Part shown: one piece after another, positions 14,766 to 21,293 of the stretch
How positions within the stretch are numbered: the first letter of the stretch is position 1
How the letters are laid out: every line of letters begins with the position of its first letter
Assembly: GCA_938018045.1 (NCBI GenBank)
Contig: CALIIP010000005.1
Coordinates: 1 to 21,293, forward strand
DNA length: 21,293 nucleotides
Source: an uncultured Flavobacteriaceae bacterium
GTDB taxonomy: Bacteria > Bacteroidota > Bacteroidia > Flavobacteriales > Flavobacteriaceae
Direction: 5' to 3'
The notes under the pieces: model-generated
What the model saw: only the letters and a program-made list of their open reading frames with translations
Database searches by the model: none
What the model was told of the DNA's origin: nothing
Program-made: the position numbers and the translations under genes

Positions 14766-15788
14766 ATGACTAAAAAAAACTCAACACTTGGAGAATTTAT
14801 AATCAGTAATCAAGAACACTTTAAATATTCTTCTGGAGAACTTTCTCGGCTTATTAATTCAATTCGTTTAGCAGCAAAAGTAGTAAATCATGAGGTAAAT
14901 AAGGCTGGATTAGTAGATATTTTAGGTGCTGCTGGAGAAACAAATATTCAGGGCGAAGCACAACAGAAGTTAGACGTATACGCAAATGACATTTTTATGC
15001 AGACAATGACTAACCGTCAAATTGTTTGTGGTGTTGCAAGTGAAGAGGAAGATCATTTTGTTGAAATAAAAAGTAGTAATGGGAAAAATGACAACAAATA
15101 CGTTGTACTTATAGACCCTTTAGACGGCTCTTCAAATGTTGATGTAAATGTATCTGTAGGTACTATTTTTTCTGTTTATAGAAGAGTAACTCCTATAGGA
15201 ACTCCTGTTCAAATGGAAGATTTCTTGCAAAAAGGAACAGAACAAGTTGCTGCAGGATATATTGTTTATGGTACATCAACAATGATTGTTTTTACAACAG
15301 GTCATGGTGTAAATGGTTTCACATTGAATCCAGCAATAGGAACATTTTATCTTTCACATCCTGATATGGAGTTTCCAGAAGATGGAGACATCTATTCTAT
15401 CAACGAAGGAAATTATGTGCATTTTCCTCAAGGAGTAAAAGATTATCTTAAATATTGTCAGGCAGAAGAAGATAACCGCCCTTATACTTCTCGTTATATT
15501 GGTTCTTTAGTTTCTGATTTTCATAGAAATATGATTAAAGGCGGAATTTATATCTATCCTACAAGTTCAAAAGCCCCAAAAGGAAAACTACGTTTGTTAT
15601 ATGAATGTAATCCAATGGCTTTTCTTGCTGAGCAAGCAAACGGATATGCATCTGATGGTTATATGAGAATTATGGAAATAAATCCAACAGAACTACATCA
15701 GCGTGTGCCTTTTTTCTGCGGAAGTAAAAACATGATAGATGATGCAAAAAGGTTTATGGCAAAATATCCAGAAGACGCAAAATATTAA
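14766..15788 (+). CDS. fbp: Class I fructose-1,6-bisphosphatase
   Basis: The 340-residue cytosolic enzyme hydrolyses fructose-1,6-bisphosphate to fructose-6-phosphate, the irreversible gluconeogenic step. The metal-binding phosphatase signature is DPLDGSSN (117-124), with further acidic ligands in SEEEDH (92-97). Later motifs include TSRYIGSLVSDFHRNMIKGGIYIYP and GKLRLLYECNPMAFLAEQANG, which form the sugar-phosphate and catalytic pocket typical of class I FBPase. Length is normal. The start is the ATG at 14766; an ATG at 14761 is followed at once by a stop. It is divergent from the aspartate kinase/GNAT pair. Confidence 0.97.
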   Translation: MTKKNSTLGEFIISNQEHFKYSSGELSRLINSIRLAAKVVNHEVNKAGLVDILGAAGETNIQGEAQQKLDVYANDIFMQTMTNRQIVCGVASEEEDHFVEIKSSNGKNDNKYVVLIDPLDGSSNVDVNVSVGTIFSVYRRVTPIGTPVQMEDFLQKGTEQVAAGYIVYGTSTMIVFTTGHGVNGFTLNPAIGTFYLSHPDMEFPEDGDIYSINEGNYVHFPQGVKDYLKYCQAEEDNRPYTSRYIGSLVSDFHRNMIKGGIYIYPTSSKAPKGKLRLLYECNPMAFLAEQANGYASDGYMRIMEINPTELHQRVPFFCGSKNMIDDAKRFMAKYPEDAKY

Positions 15789-15850
15789 GTTATAGTATTC
15801 TTCAATACTCTCATAAACACAATCAATTTCCAAGAGTGAAATTTGTTCCT

Positions 15851-15858
15851 TACCTTTG
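15851..15858 (+). promoter_or_regulatory. -7 promoter box for the superoxide dismutase gene
   Basis: TACCTTTG is a perfect TAnnTTTG match, 39 nt before the sod ATG, giving a leader of about 33 nt that is AT-rich without a Shine-Dalgarno. No convincing -33 TTG is seen 18-21 nt upstream. The gene is probably transcribed independently of fbp. Confidence 0.55.
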
Positions 15859-15897
15859 AGCAAGAATTTTGTTTAATAATACTAAAAATATATAATT

Positions 15898-16503
15898 ATG
15901 GCTTTTGAATTACCAAAATTAGGATACGCTTACGATGCGTTAGAACCAAATATAGATGCAAGAACGATGGAAATACATCATACAAAGCATCATAACGGAT
16001 ATACAACTAAATTAAATGCTGCAGTTGCAGGAACAGATCTTGAAGGAAAATCTATCGAAGATATTCTTACAAATCTTGATATGGATAATGGTGCTGTTAG
16101 AAATAATGGAGGAGGTTTTTACAACCACTCTTTGTTTTGGAGCGTTATGAATCCTGAAGGAAAAGGATATTTATCTGGAGATTTAAAAGATGCTATTGAA
16201 GCAGAATTTGGAACTGTAGACGCTTTTAAAGATGCTTTTGCAAATGCTGCTGGAACTCGTTTTGGTTCTGGTTGGGCTTGGTTATGTGTGCATAAAGGAG
16301 GAAAGGTAGAAGTTTGTTCTACTCCAAATCAAGACAATCCATTAATGCCAAACGGTTGTGGTGGAGTACCAATTTTAGGATTGGATGTTTGGGAACACGC
16401 ATACTATTTAAACTACCAAAATCGTCGTCCAGATTACGTTCAAGCATTTTTTAATGTTATCAATTGGAACGAGGTTGAAAGACGTTACGCAGAAGCGAAG
16501 TAA
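15898..16503 (+). CDS. sodA: Superoxide dismutase, Fe/Mn family, Mn-type residues
   Basis: The 201-residue enzyme dismutates superoxide to O2 and H2O2. The four metal ligands are visible: H27 (EIHHTKHH), H77 (FYNHSLFW), D163 and H167 (LDVWEHAYY). The second-shell Gln comes from the C-terminal half (Q145 in TPNQDNPLM), and Gly residues stand at 71-73 before FYNH. This is the Mn-SOD pattern rather than the Fe-SOD pattern, although cambialistic activity is possible. There is no signal peptide, so it is cytosolic. It has its own -7 box and a strong terminator, so it is monocistronic. Confidence 0.95.
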   Translation: MAFELPKLGYAYDALEPNIDARTMEIHHTKHHNGYTTKLNAAVAGTDLEGKSIEDILTNLDMDNGAVRNNGGGFYNHSLFWSVMNPEGKGYLSGDLKDAIEAEFGTVDAFKDAFANAAGTRFGSGWAWLCVHKGGKVEVCSTPNQDNPLMPNGCGGVPILGLDVWEHAYYLNYQNRRPDYVQAFFNVINWNEVERRYAEAK

Positions 16504-16523
16504 AATTTACTTTTTATAAAATA

Positions 16524-16554
16524 AAAAAACCCAAAGCACTGCTTTGGGTTTTTT
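16524..16554. terminator. Bidirectional rho-independent terminator between sod and the PurF-like operon
   Basis: The perfect 8-bp stem CCCAAAGC (16530-16537) / GCTTTGGG (16541-16548) has a 3-nt loop. It is flanked by A6 on the left and T6 on the right, so it ends sod on the forward strand. It also ends the microprotein/PurF-like transcript on the reverse strand, where the A-run becomes a T-run. Confidence 0.92.
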
Positions 16555-16570
16555 GTTGGTTAAGCATTTT

Positions 16571-16690
16571 TTAATACCTGCGTTTTTTTACAATTTTTAT
16601 AATCATAGCAATTACTATTGCAAGTGCTAAACCTGCAATAAATAAAGTTTTAAAGGTGTCTAATGCACTTACTATGTCTAATTTTATCAT
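16571..16690 (-). CDS. 39-residue single-helix membrane microprotein
   Basis: A complete ORF of 39 residues, shorter than most gene-finder cut-offs, runs from ATG (16688-16690) to TAA (16571-16573). The N-terminus is weakly amphipathic (MIKLDIVSALDTFK). One uninterrupted hydrophobic helix follows (about 15-32, TLFIAGLALAIVIAMIIK). The tail is basic (KIVKKRRY), predicting a cytoplasmic C-terminus. It starts 10 nt after the stop of the PurF-like gene and ends 17 nt before the shared terminator, so it completes that transcript. I know no family for it. Coding is supported by topology, position and a coherent start and stop, but not by homology. Confidence 0.6.
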   Translation of the reverse strand: MIKLDIVSALDTFKTLFIAGLALAIVIAMIIKIVKKRRY

Positions 16691-16700
16691 ATATTTCTAA

Positions 16701-18599
16701 TTAATAAGCCCTTCCGCTTACACCTTCATAAAAATTGATATAAGCAGCATTTACAACTCTATTACCTCCAGCAGTTGGATAATCACCAGTGAAATACCAA
16801 TCACCAAGATGGTCTGGACAGGCTTTATGCAGATTATCAACTGTTTGATAAATTACTTCAATATCACTTTTTATGTTTTCAGTTTTAAGCATCTGAGCAA
16901 TCTTATCAGAAATTTCTTGGTCACTAAATGGAGCGTATATTTCTTTTACAAAATTTTGTATTTCACCATCACTTAAATCTTTTTGAGTTTTACATTTCTG
17001 ATAAACATCATCAATAATTTGACCTTTATTATTTTCTTTTAGCAATTCAATTGTAGCTTTAAAAGCAATGAAATCTCCAATTTTTGCCATATCAATTCCA
17101 TAACAATCAGGATATCTAATTTGTGGTGCAGATGAAACTACTACAATTTTTTTAGGATTTAATCTATCTAAAATCTTGATAATACTCTTTTTCAGCGTTG
17201 TACCTCTTACAATACTATCATCAATTATCACAAGGTTGTCGGTTGGTTTTACAACACCATAGGTAACGTCATAAACGTGTGCTACCAAGTCGTCACGCGA
17301 ATTATCATCAGCAATAAAAGTACGTAGTTTTACATCTTTTACAGCGATTTTTTCCATTCTTGCTCTTACAGACAATATTTGAGTAACTTTCTCAGCAGAC
17401 AAACCATGATTTCCATCTAATAAAATCTTTGTTTTTTGCTGATTAAGAAAATCTTCGGCAGCTTCAAACATTCCAAAAAATGAAGTTTCAGCAGTATTAG
17501 GAATATATGAAAACACTGCATTTTCAATATCATTGTTTATCTGTTTTAGAATTTGCGGAAATACATTTTTTCCAAGATTTTTTCTTTCTTGATAGATATC
17601 GGCATCACTTCCTCGGGAGAAATAAATTCGTTCAAAAGAACATGCCTTTTTTTCTAACTGATCCAACACAGGTTTTACGCTCGTTTCTCCATTTCTTTTT
17701 ACTATCAAAGCATGACCTCGCTCTAATTCTTGTACTTTATCAATATCTACATTAAAAACAGTTTGAATTACAGGACGCTCAGAAGCAACAACTACAATCT
17801 CATCATCTTTATAATAAAACGCAGGCCTTATTCCTGCAGGATCGCGTAATACAAATGCGTCTCCATGGCCTATTAAACCAGCCATTGCATAACCACCGTC
17901 CCAATTTCTTGAAGCACGTTTTAAAACTTTATCTACTTTTAATTTTTCTGATATTTTTGCTGAAGCATCCTTCTTACTTACGCCTTTTTTCTTTTGTTTT
18001 CGGTACAATTTTTCTGTTTCGTCATCTAGAAAATGTCCAATTTTTTCCATGACTGTAACTGTATCGGTATTTTCTTTTGGATGCTGTCCTAACTCAATCA
18101 ATTCTTGCATAATTTGATTAGAATTGGTCAAATTAAAGTTCCCTGCAACAATTAAATTCTTGTGTTTCCAATTGTTTTGACGTAAAAAAGGGTGTACACT
18201 TTCCAAACTGTTTTTACCAAAAGTACCATAACGAACATGGCCTAAGAATAATTCGCCCAAGTATGGCATATTTTCTTTTTGCCATTGTACATCATCTTTT
18301 TTATCTGGATTTTTTTCAAGAACACTGTTTAAGCGTTCATTGATTTGTGCAAAAATATCTTGAATTGGTTGTTGTTGGTTTGAACGCACTCGACTTATAT
18401 AACGTTGTCCAGGATCCATATCAAACTTTACACTAGCAAAACCAGCGCCATCTTGCCCACGATTGTGTTGCTTTTCCATCAAGAGGTACATTTTATTAAT
18501 ACCGTAAAATGATGTTCCGTATTTTTTCTTGTAGTAATCTAACGGTTTTAAAAGCCTTAAAAGTGCGATTCCACATTCGTGTTTAATTGCATCACTCAT
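16701..18599 (-). CDS. PurF-like amidophosphoribosyltransferase family protein
   Basis: The 632-residue protein has an N-terminal Ntn-type glutamine amidotransferase and a C-terminal phosphoribosyltransferase. The nucleophile candidate is Cys9 (HECGI), implying removal of an 8-residue propeptide. HVRYGTFG (121-128) carries the glutamine-binding Arg123. The PRPP loop is IIDDSIVRGTT (458-468). Compared with classical PurF it is over 100 residues longer, with inserts at about 17-35 and 195-225 (Lys-rich) and a C-terminal extension ending in a Gly/Tyr-rich segment. The oxyanion-hole motif NGNL is NFNL (N154-F155). It may make phosphoribosylamine for purine synthesis or act on another acceptor. 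It follows the PfkB gene after a terminator. Confidence 0.87.
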   Translation of the reverse strand: MSDAIKHECGIALLRLLKPLDYYKKKYGTSFYGINKMYLLMEKQHNRGQDGAGFASVKFDMDPGQRYISRVRSNQQQPIQDIFAQINERLNSVLEKNPDKKDDVQWQKENMPYLGELFLGHVRYGTFGKNSLESVHPFLRQNNWKHKNLIVAGNFNLTNSNQIMQELIELGQHPKENTDTVTVMEKIGHFLDDETEKLYRKQKKKGVSKKDASAKISEKLKVDKVLKRASRNWDGGYAMAGLIGHGDAFVLRDPAGIRPAFYYKDDEIVVVASERPVIQTVFNVDIDKVQELERGHALIVKRNGETSVKPVLDQLEKKACSFERIYFSRGSDADIYQERKNLGKNVFPQILKQINNDIENAVFSYIPNTAETSFFGMFEAAEDFLNQQKTKILLDGNHGLSAEKVTQILSVRARMEKIAVKDVKLRTFIADDNSRDDLVAHVYDVTYGVVKPTDNLVIIDDSIVRGTTLKKSIIKILDRLNPKKIVVVSSAPQIRYPDCYGIDMAKIGDFIAFKATIELLKENNKGQIIDDVYQKCKTQKDLSDGEIQNFVKEIYAPFSDQEISDKIAQMLKTENIKSDIEVIYQTVDNLHKACPDHLGDWYFTGDYPTAGGNRVVNAAYINFYEGVSGRAY

Positions 18600-18658
18600 T
18601 TGTACTATTTGTTTTTTATGTGATTCCTACCTTCGTTGGAATAACAATGTTGCATAAA

Positions 18659-18683
18659 AAAATCCGCAGTAAAATGCGGATTT
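18659..18683 (-). terminator. Rho-independent terminator after the PfkB kinase gene
   Basis: The stem AAATCCGCA / TGCGGATTT encloses a 6-7 nt AT-rich loop. On the reverse strand it is followed by a run of T (opposite the A-run at about 18656-18662). It begins 6 nt after the PfkB stop and precedes the PurF-like gene, so the two genes are at least partly separate transcripts. Confidence 0.87.
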
Positions 18684-18688
18684 ATATA

Positions 18689-19615
18689 TTAAGATAATTC
18701 TATATCAAATTGTGTTAATTCTTTAAAAGCTTGTAAGCGGCTTTTAACTTCATCTGCTGTAAGATTTTCCATTCGTTGTGTACCAAACTTCTCTACGCAA
18801 AACGATGCTAAATTTGAACCGTAAATGATAGCGTTCTTTAAATTTTCGAACGATACATCTTCTGTCTTTGCTAGATATCCACAAAAACCTCCTGCAAAAG
18901 TATCTCCTGCTCCTGTTGGATCAAAAACTTCTGCTAATGGTAATGCTGGTGCATAAAACATTTTTCCGTCATTGAATAACAATGCTCCATGTTCTCCTTT
19001 TTTTATCACAACGTACTTAGGACCCATTTTATGAATCTTTTTTGCAGCGTTTACTAGCGAATATTCACCACTTAATTGTCGCGCCTCTTCATCATTAATT
19101 GTAATAACATCTACACGTTTTAAAACGGTGTGTAAATCATCTAAAGCGATATCCATCCAAAAATTCATAGTATCTAAAACTACTAATTTTGGTTTTTCAG
19201 TCATTTGATCTAGAACAGACATTTGCGTCATTGGATGCAAGTTTCCTAACATTACAATTGGTGCATCTTTAAATTTTTCAGGAACAACTGGTTTAAAATT
19301 CTCTAAAACATTTAATTCAGTAACCAACGTATCACGAGAGTTCATATCGTTATGATATTTACCACTCCAAAAGAAAGTTTTTCCTTCTTTGATAATTTCA
19401 ATTCCTGAAGTATCAATTCCTTTAGAATTCATCATATCTAAATATGATTTTGGAAAATCTCCACCAACTACAGAAACAACTCCTGTTTCTACACCAAATT
19501 GAGATGCTGCTAAACCAACAAAAGTTCCAGAACCACCTAAAATTTTATCTGTTTTACCAAAAGGCGTTTCAATAGCATCAAATGCTACAGTACCAACTGC
19601 CAATAATTTACTCAT
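18689..19615 (-). CDS. PfkB-family carbohydrate/nucleoside kinase
   Basis: The 308-residue protein has a ribokinase fold. The N-terminal substrate region is LGGSGTFVGLAASQFG (26-41). The C-terminal PfkB signature is DPTGAGDTFAGGF (232-244), with the anion hole GAGD (235-238) and the catalytic base D238. The family phosphorylates sugars or nucleosides with ATP; ribokinase and adenosine kinase are both possible here. The neighbouring PRPP-using enzyme makes a ribose- or nucleoside-linked role attractive but unproven. The promoter is visible upstream and is head-to-head with that of sufE. A terminator follows the stop. Confidence 0.92.
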   Translation of the reverse strand: MSKLLAVGTVAFDAIETPFGKTDKILGGSGTFVGLAASQFGVETGVVSVVGGDFPKSYLDMMNSKGIDTSGIEIIKEGKTFFWSGKYHNDMNSRDTLVTELNVLENFKPVVPEKFKDAPIVMLGNLHPMTQMSVLDQMTEKPKLVVLDTMNFWMDIALDDLHTVLKRVDVITINDEEARQLSGEYSLVNAAKKIHKMGPKYVVIKKGEHGALLFNDGKMFYAPALPLAEVFDPTGAGDTFAGGFCGYLAKTEDVSFENLKNAIIYGSNLASFCVEKFGTQRMENLTADEVKSRLQAFKELTQFDIELS

Positions 19616-19671
19616 TCCTTTATTATTTAGAAAAGTTCTTAATAACCACCATTAGTCTTCGAACTTCTTCT

Positions 19672-19679
19672 TATCTTTG
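19672..19679 (+). promoter_or_regulatory. -7 promoter box for sufE
   Basis: TATCTTTG matches TAnnTTTG perfectly and lies 18 nt before the sufE ATG. It abuts the reverse-strand -7 box of the PfkB gene. No -33 TTG is visible at the normal distance, so it may need an activator or be of the extended type. Confidence 0.58.
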
Positions 19680-19709
19680 CAAAAATAAGTTTAAAAAATG
19701 ACTATCAAA
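19680..19709 (-). promoter_or_regulatory. Promoter of the PfkB kinase gene (-33 TTTG, -7 TATTTTTG)
   Basis: On the reverse strand TTTG (19706-19709) is followed after 18 nt by TATTTTTG (19680-19687), a full match to the two-part Bacteroidota promoter. The -33 element lies inside the first codons of sufE. Transcription would start near 19673, giving a leader of about 58 nt before the PfkB ATG. Confidence 0.6.
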
Positions 19710-20120
19710 GAAATACAAGAAGAAATTATTGATGAGTTTTCGATGTTTGATGATTGGATGGAACGCTATGAATATATCATAGAATTAGGGAAAACATTAC
19801 CTTTAATTACTGATACTCATAAATTGGAAGAAAACTTAATAAAAGGCTGTCAGTCAAAAGTTTGGATTCATGCTGACACTCAAGGTGATAAATTGCTTTT
19901 TACGGCCGATAGCGATGCGATTCTAACAAAAGGGATTGTTGCTTTAATGTTGCGAGTTTTTACAAACCAAGAACCGAAAGACATATTAAGTGCTGACACA
20001 GAATTCATTAACGAAATAGGTTTAAAAGAACATTTATCACCAACACGTGCAAACGGATTGGTATCGATGATTAAAAAAATAAAATTATATGCTTTGGCAT
20101 ATCAGTCAAAATTATCATAG
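19698..20120 (+). CDS. sufE: Cysteine desulfuration protein SufE
   Basis: The 140-residue protein accepts persulfide sulfur from the desulfurase SufS and passes it to the SufBCD scaffold for Fe-S cluster assembly. The sulfur-accepting Cys51 lies in LIKGCQSKVW, at the same position as in E. coli SufE. The fold segments MERYEYIIELGKTLP (21-35) and ALMLRVFTNQEPKDI are typical. Length is normal. The DUF59 gene follows after 23 nt and DUF2480 directly after that, forming a three-gene forward transcript. sufS and sufBCD are not in the window. Confidence 0.95.
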   Translation: MTIKEIQEEIIDEFSMFDDWMERYEYIIELGKTLPLITDTHKLEENLIKGCQSKVWIHADTQGDKLLFTADSDAILTKGIVALMLRVFTNQEPKDILSADTEFINEIGLKEHLSPTRANGLVSMIKKIKLYALAYQSKLS

Positions 20121-20143
20121 TTTAAAAAATTAAAAACAAGAAA

Positions 20144-20464
20144 ATGGAACAAGAAAACGCACAAGAATTAGGCGATAAAATTATAGAAAAAATCAAAACA
20201 ATTTTTGATCCAGAAATCCCAGTTGATATTTACGAATTAGGATTGATTTATGATGTGATGATAAGTGATGAAAATGATGTTAAAATTTTAATGACGTTGA
20301 CTTCACCAAATTGCCCTGTTGCTGAAACCTTACCTCTTGAAGTTGAGGAAAAGGTAAAAACCTTGGAAGAAGTTCGTGGTGCAGAAGTAGAAATTACTTT
20401 TGACCCAACTTGGACTCAAGATATGATGAGTGAAGAAGCTAAATTAGAATTAGGATTTTTATAA
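20144..20464 (+). CDS. DUF59/MIP18-family Fe-S cluster assembly protein
   Basis: The 106-residue protein has the family hallmarks DPEIPVDIYELGLIYDV (22-38) and TLTSPNCPVAETL (51-63), with the conserved reactive Cys57, and ends in FDPTWTQDMMSEEAKLELG. Members (SufT, MIP18, PaaD-like) help mature Fe-S proteins, and their genes travel with suf genes in Bacteroidota. The neighbouring sufE supports that role here. The start is the ATG at 20144. The stop is immediately followed by the ATG of the next gene with no gap, showing tight coupling. Confidence 0.93.
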   Translation: MEQENAQELGDKIIEKIKTIFDPEIPVDIYELGLIYDVMISDENDVKILMTLTSPNCPVAETLPLEVEEKVKTLEEVRGAEVEITFDPTWTQDMMSEEAKLELGFL

Positions 20465-20983
20465 ATGTCTAAAGATATTATAAACAAAGTAGCAAGTAGT
20501 AAATTAATTACTATTGACCTTGAAGATTACTATCCTCAAGGGAATCGTATTGTTATAGATATAAAAGAATGGCTTTTTGAAGAGATAATTCTTAAAGAAA
20601 AAGAATTTAGAGTGTCTATTAATGAGCACAATTGGAGTCAATACCAAGATGATTTTGTAGCTCTTACTTGTTCGTCTGATGCTATTATTCCTTCTTGGGC
20701 TTATTTGTTAATTGCAACAAGTTTAGCACCATTTGCAAAAAAAACTATTGTTGGTAATTTATCAGAATTAGAAACATTATTATTTCAGGATGTTATTTCA
20801 GAAATATCAGTTTCAGAATATAAAGACAAACTACTCATCATAAAAGGATGTTCTGAAAAAGAGATTCCGGAAACGGCTTACGTGCAATTGGTTTCAAAAT
20901 TAGTTCCAGTTGCAAAATCTGTAATGTATGGCGAAGCATGTTCTACAGTGCCTTTATATAAGGCACCAAAAAATCAAAGTTGA
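20465..20983 (+). CDS. DUF2480 family protein
   Basis: The 172-residue soluble protein is recognised as DUF2480 from features such as LITIDLEDYYPQGNRIVIDIKEWLF and DDFVALTCSSDAIIPSWAYLLIATSLAPFAK, ending with VMYGEACSTVPLYK. The family is found mainly in Bacteroidota beside sufE and DUF59 genes, suggesting a link to Fe-S assembly, but its activity is unknown. Three Cys (in LTCSS, IKGCSEK and GEACS) are candidates for a metal or sulfur role. It starts at the base after the preceding stop. Its last codons overlap the stem of a reverse-strand terminator. Confidence 0.88.
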   Translation: MSKDIINKVASSKLITIDLEDYYPQGNRIVIDIKEWLFEEIILKEKEFRVSINEHNWSQYQDDFVALTCSSDAIIPSWAYLLIATSLAPFAKKTIVGNLSELETLLFQDVISEISVSEYKDKLLIIKGCSEKEIPETAYVQLVSKLVPVAKSVMYGEACSTVPLYKAPKNQS

Positions 20984-21010
20984 ACCCGTAATTAAGCAAA
21001 TCCAACTTTG
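20967..21010 (-). terminator. Probable terminator of the outer-membrane protein gene
   Basis: The inverted repeat CAAAGTTG (20975-20982) / CAACTTTG (21003-21010) can be lengthened inward by A-U and G-U pairs. On the reverse strand the hairpin is followed by ATTTTTT. It lies 19 nt after the stop of the reverse-strand gene and reaches into the last codons of DUF2480. On the forward strand there is no T-run, so it probably serves the reverse gene only. Confidence 0.62.
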
Positions 21011-21029
21011 AAGCAATTAACTAAAAAAA

Positions 21030-21293
21030 CTATTTTATCGTGTGTGACAATAATTTTGGCTTGAAAGTAAATTGAATCCAAGACCACGAATTATTTTCGT
21101 CCTTATCTCCTCCTTTTAAGATTTCCATAGTATCGGTTGCAAACATTTTTGAAAATCCTGCATTTATAGAAATTGATTTAGAGATTTTATAACCAACAGT
21201 TAAGTCTATTTCTGTACCTAAATTTGCATCCATTTTTGTAGATCCGTCAAAAACATTTGCTGCTGCAGAAAATAGATGAGGAATTATTTTTGC
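21030..21293 (-). CDS. Outer-membrane beta-barrel (porin-like) protein, C-terminal part
   Basis: The frame is open to the window edge, giving 87 residues before the TAG at 21030-21032; the start lies beyond base 21293. ATG 21231-21233 is an internal Met, because the reading frame continues upstream with HLFSAAANVFDGSTK. The sequence alternates polar and hydrophobic residues in strands with short turns (LGTEIDLTVGYKISKSISINAGFSKMF, WSWIQFTFKPKL), typical of the last strands of an outer-membrane barrel. It resembles alginate-export or phosphate-porin-type proteins of flavobacteria. The exact family cannot be fixed from the fragment. Confidence 0.72.
   Translation of the reverse strand, partial: AKIIPHLFSAAANVFDGSTKMDANLGTEIDLTVGYKISKSISINAGFSKMFATDTMEILKGGDKDENNSWSWIQFTFKPKLLSHTIK

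Noticed and set aside
15794..15809. Hairpin AGTATT-CTTC-AATACT after fbp
   Set aside because: The stem is only 6 bp and AT-rich, with no T-run behind it; too weak to call a terminator, though it may end or stabilise the fbp message.
21030..21233. A complete 67-aa protein starting at 21233
   Set aside because: The frame continues upstream to the window edge with barrel-like sequence, so this Met is internal to a truncated larger gene.
1..21293. tRNA, rRNA, CRISPR, IS elements, prophage or defence genes
   Set aside because: I saw no cloverleaf-like sequences, regularly spaced repeats, transposase motifs or terminal inverted repeats on either strand; a tRNAscan or Rfam run would be the decisive test for small RNAs.

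Overview
The window looks like chromosomal DNA of a Bacteroidota species, most likely a member of Flavobacteriaceae. The base composition is strongly AT-rich, Shine-Dalgarno sequences are essentially absent, and several genes carry the Bacteroidota -7 promoter element TAnnTTTG shortly upstream. Protein families typical of flavobacteria are present: a TTG-started MutS, DUF6428, DUF2480, a fused PlsC/GNAT acyltransferase, and a 632-residue PurF-like protein. The genus cannot be decided from the sequence. I saw no rRNA, tRNA, CRISPR array, transposase, integrase or phage gene. This is mostly core chromosome.

Layout. (1) 1-2621: the end of aspS with a strong terminator, an overlapping pair of unknown envelope genes (a single-pass membrane protein and a TPR lipoprotein), a convergent voltage-gated K+ channel, and a small two-helix membrane protein. 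(2) 2688-6045: mutS, a TrmH/SpoU RNA methyltransferase and tatA, all forward. (3) 6042-7587, reverse: a SAM-dependent O-methyltransferase, and an ECF sigma factor followed 7 nt later by a small zinc-binding anti-sigma-like protein. (4) 7709-9847: panB, a D-2-hydroxyacid dehydrogenase and a glyoxalase-fold protein, packed with 2-nt spacing and then an 11-nt overlap. (5) 9881-11120: a TM2-domain gene broken by a frameshift in a T7 tract, then an ArsR repressor and a DUF6428 protein, each preceded by a near-identical 16-bp palindrome. (6) 11125-14702, reverse: a fused two-domain acyltransferase (ornithine/glycine-lipid type), an aspartate kinase and a GNAT acetyltransferase. (7) 14766-16503, forward: fbp (fructose-1,6-bisphosphatase) and a Mn-type superoxide dismutase. 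(8) 16571-19615, reverse: a PfkB sugar kinase with its own terminator, the PurF-like amidotransferase/phosphoribosyltransferase, and a previously unlisted 39-residue membrane microprotein. (9) 19698-20983, forward: sufE, a DUF59 Fe-S assembly protein and DUF2480. (10) 21030-21293: the 3' end of a reverse-strand outer-membrane barrel gene running off the window.

Functional themes are housekeeping metabolism (pantothenate, aspartate-family amino acids, gluconeogenesis, PRPP chemistry), Fe-S assembly and oxidative-stress defence, DNA/RNA maintenance, and envelope proteins. The regulation that can be read directly includes five clear rho-independent terminators and one probable one, several -7 boxes, and a head-to-head divergent promoter between the PfkB gene and sufE. 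There is also a pair of ArsR-type operators lying over the -7 boxes of arsR and the DUF6428 gene.

I found no clearly new large system. The best leads are the ArsR/DUF6428 mini-regulon whose two proteins both end in Cys-Cys, the T7 frameshift in the TM2 gene, the 39-aa microprotein coupled to the unusual PurF-like enzyme, and the hydroxyacid dehydrogenase coupled to panB.
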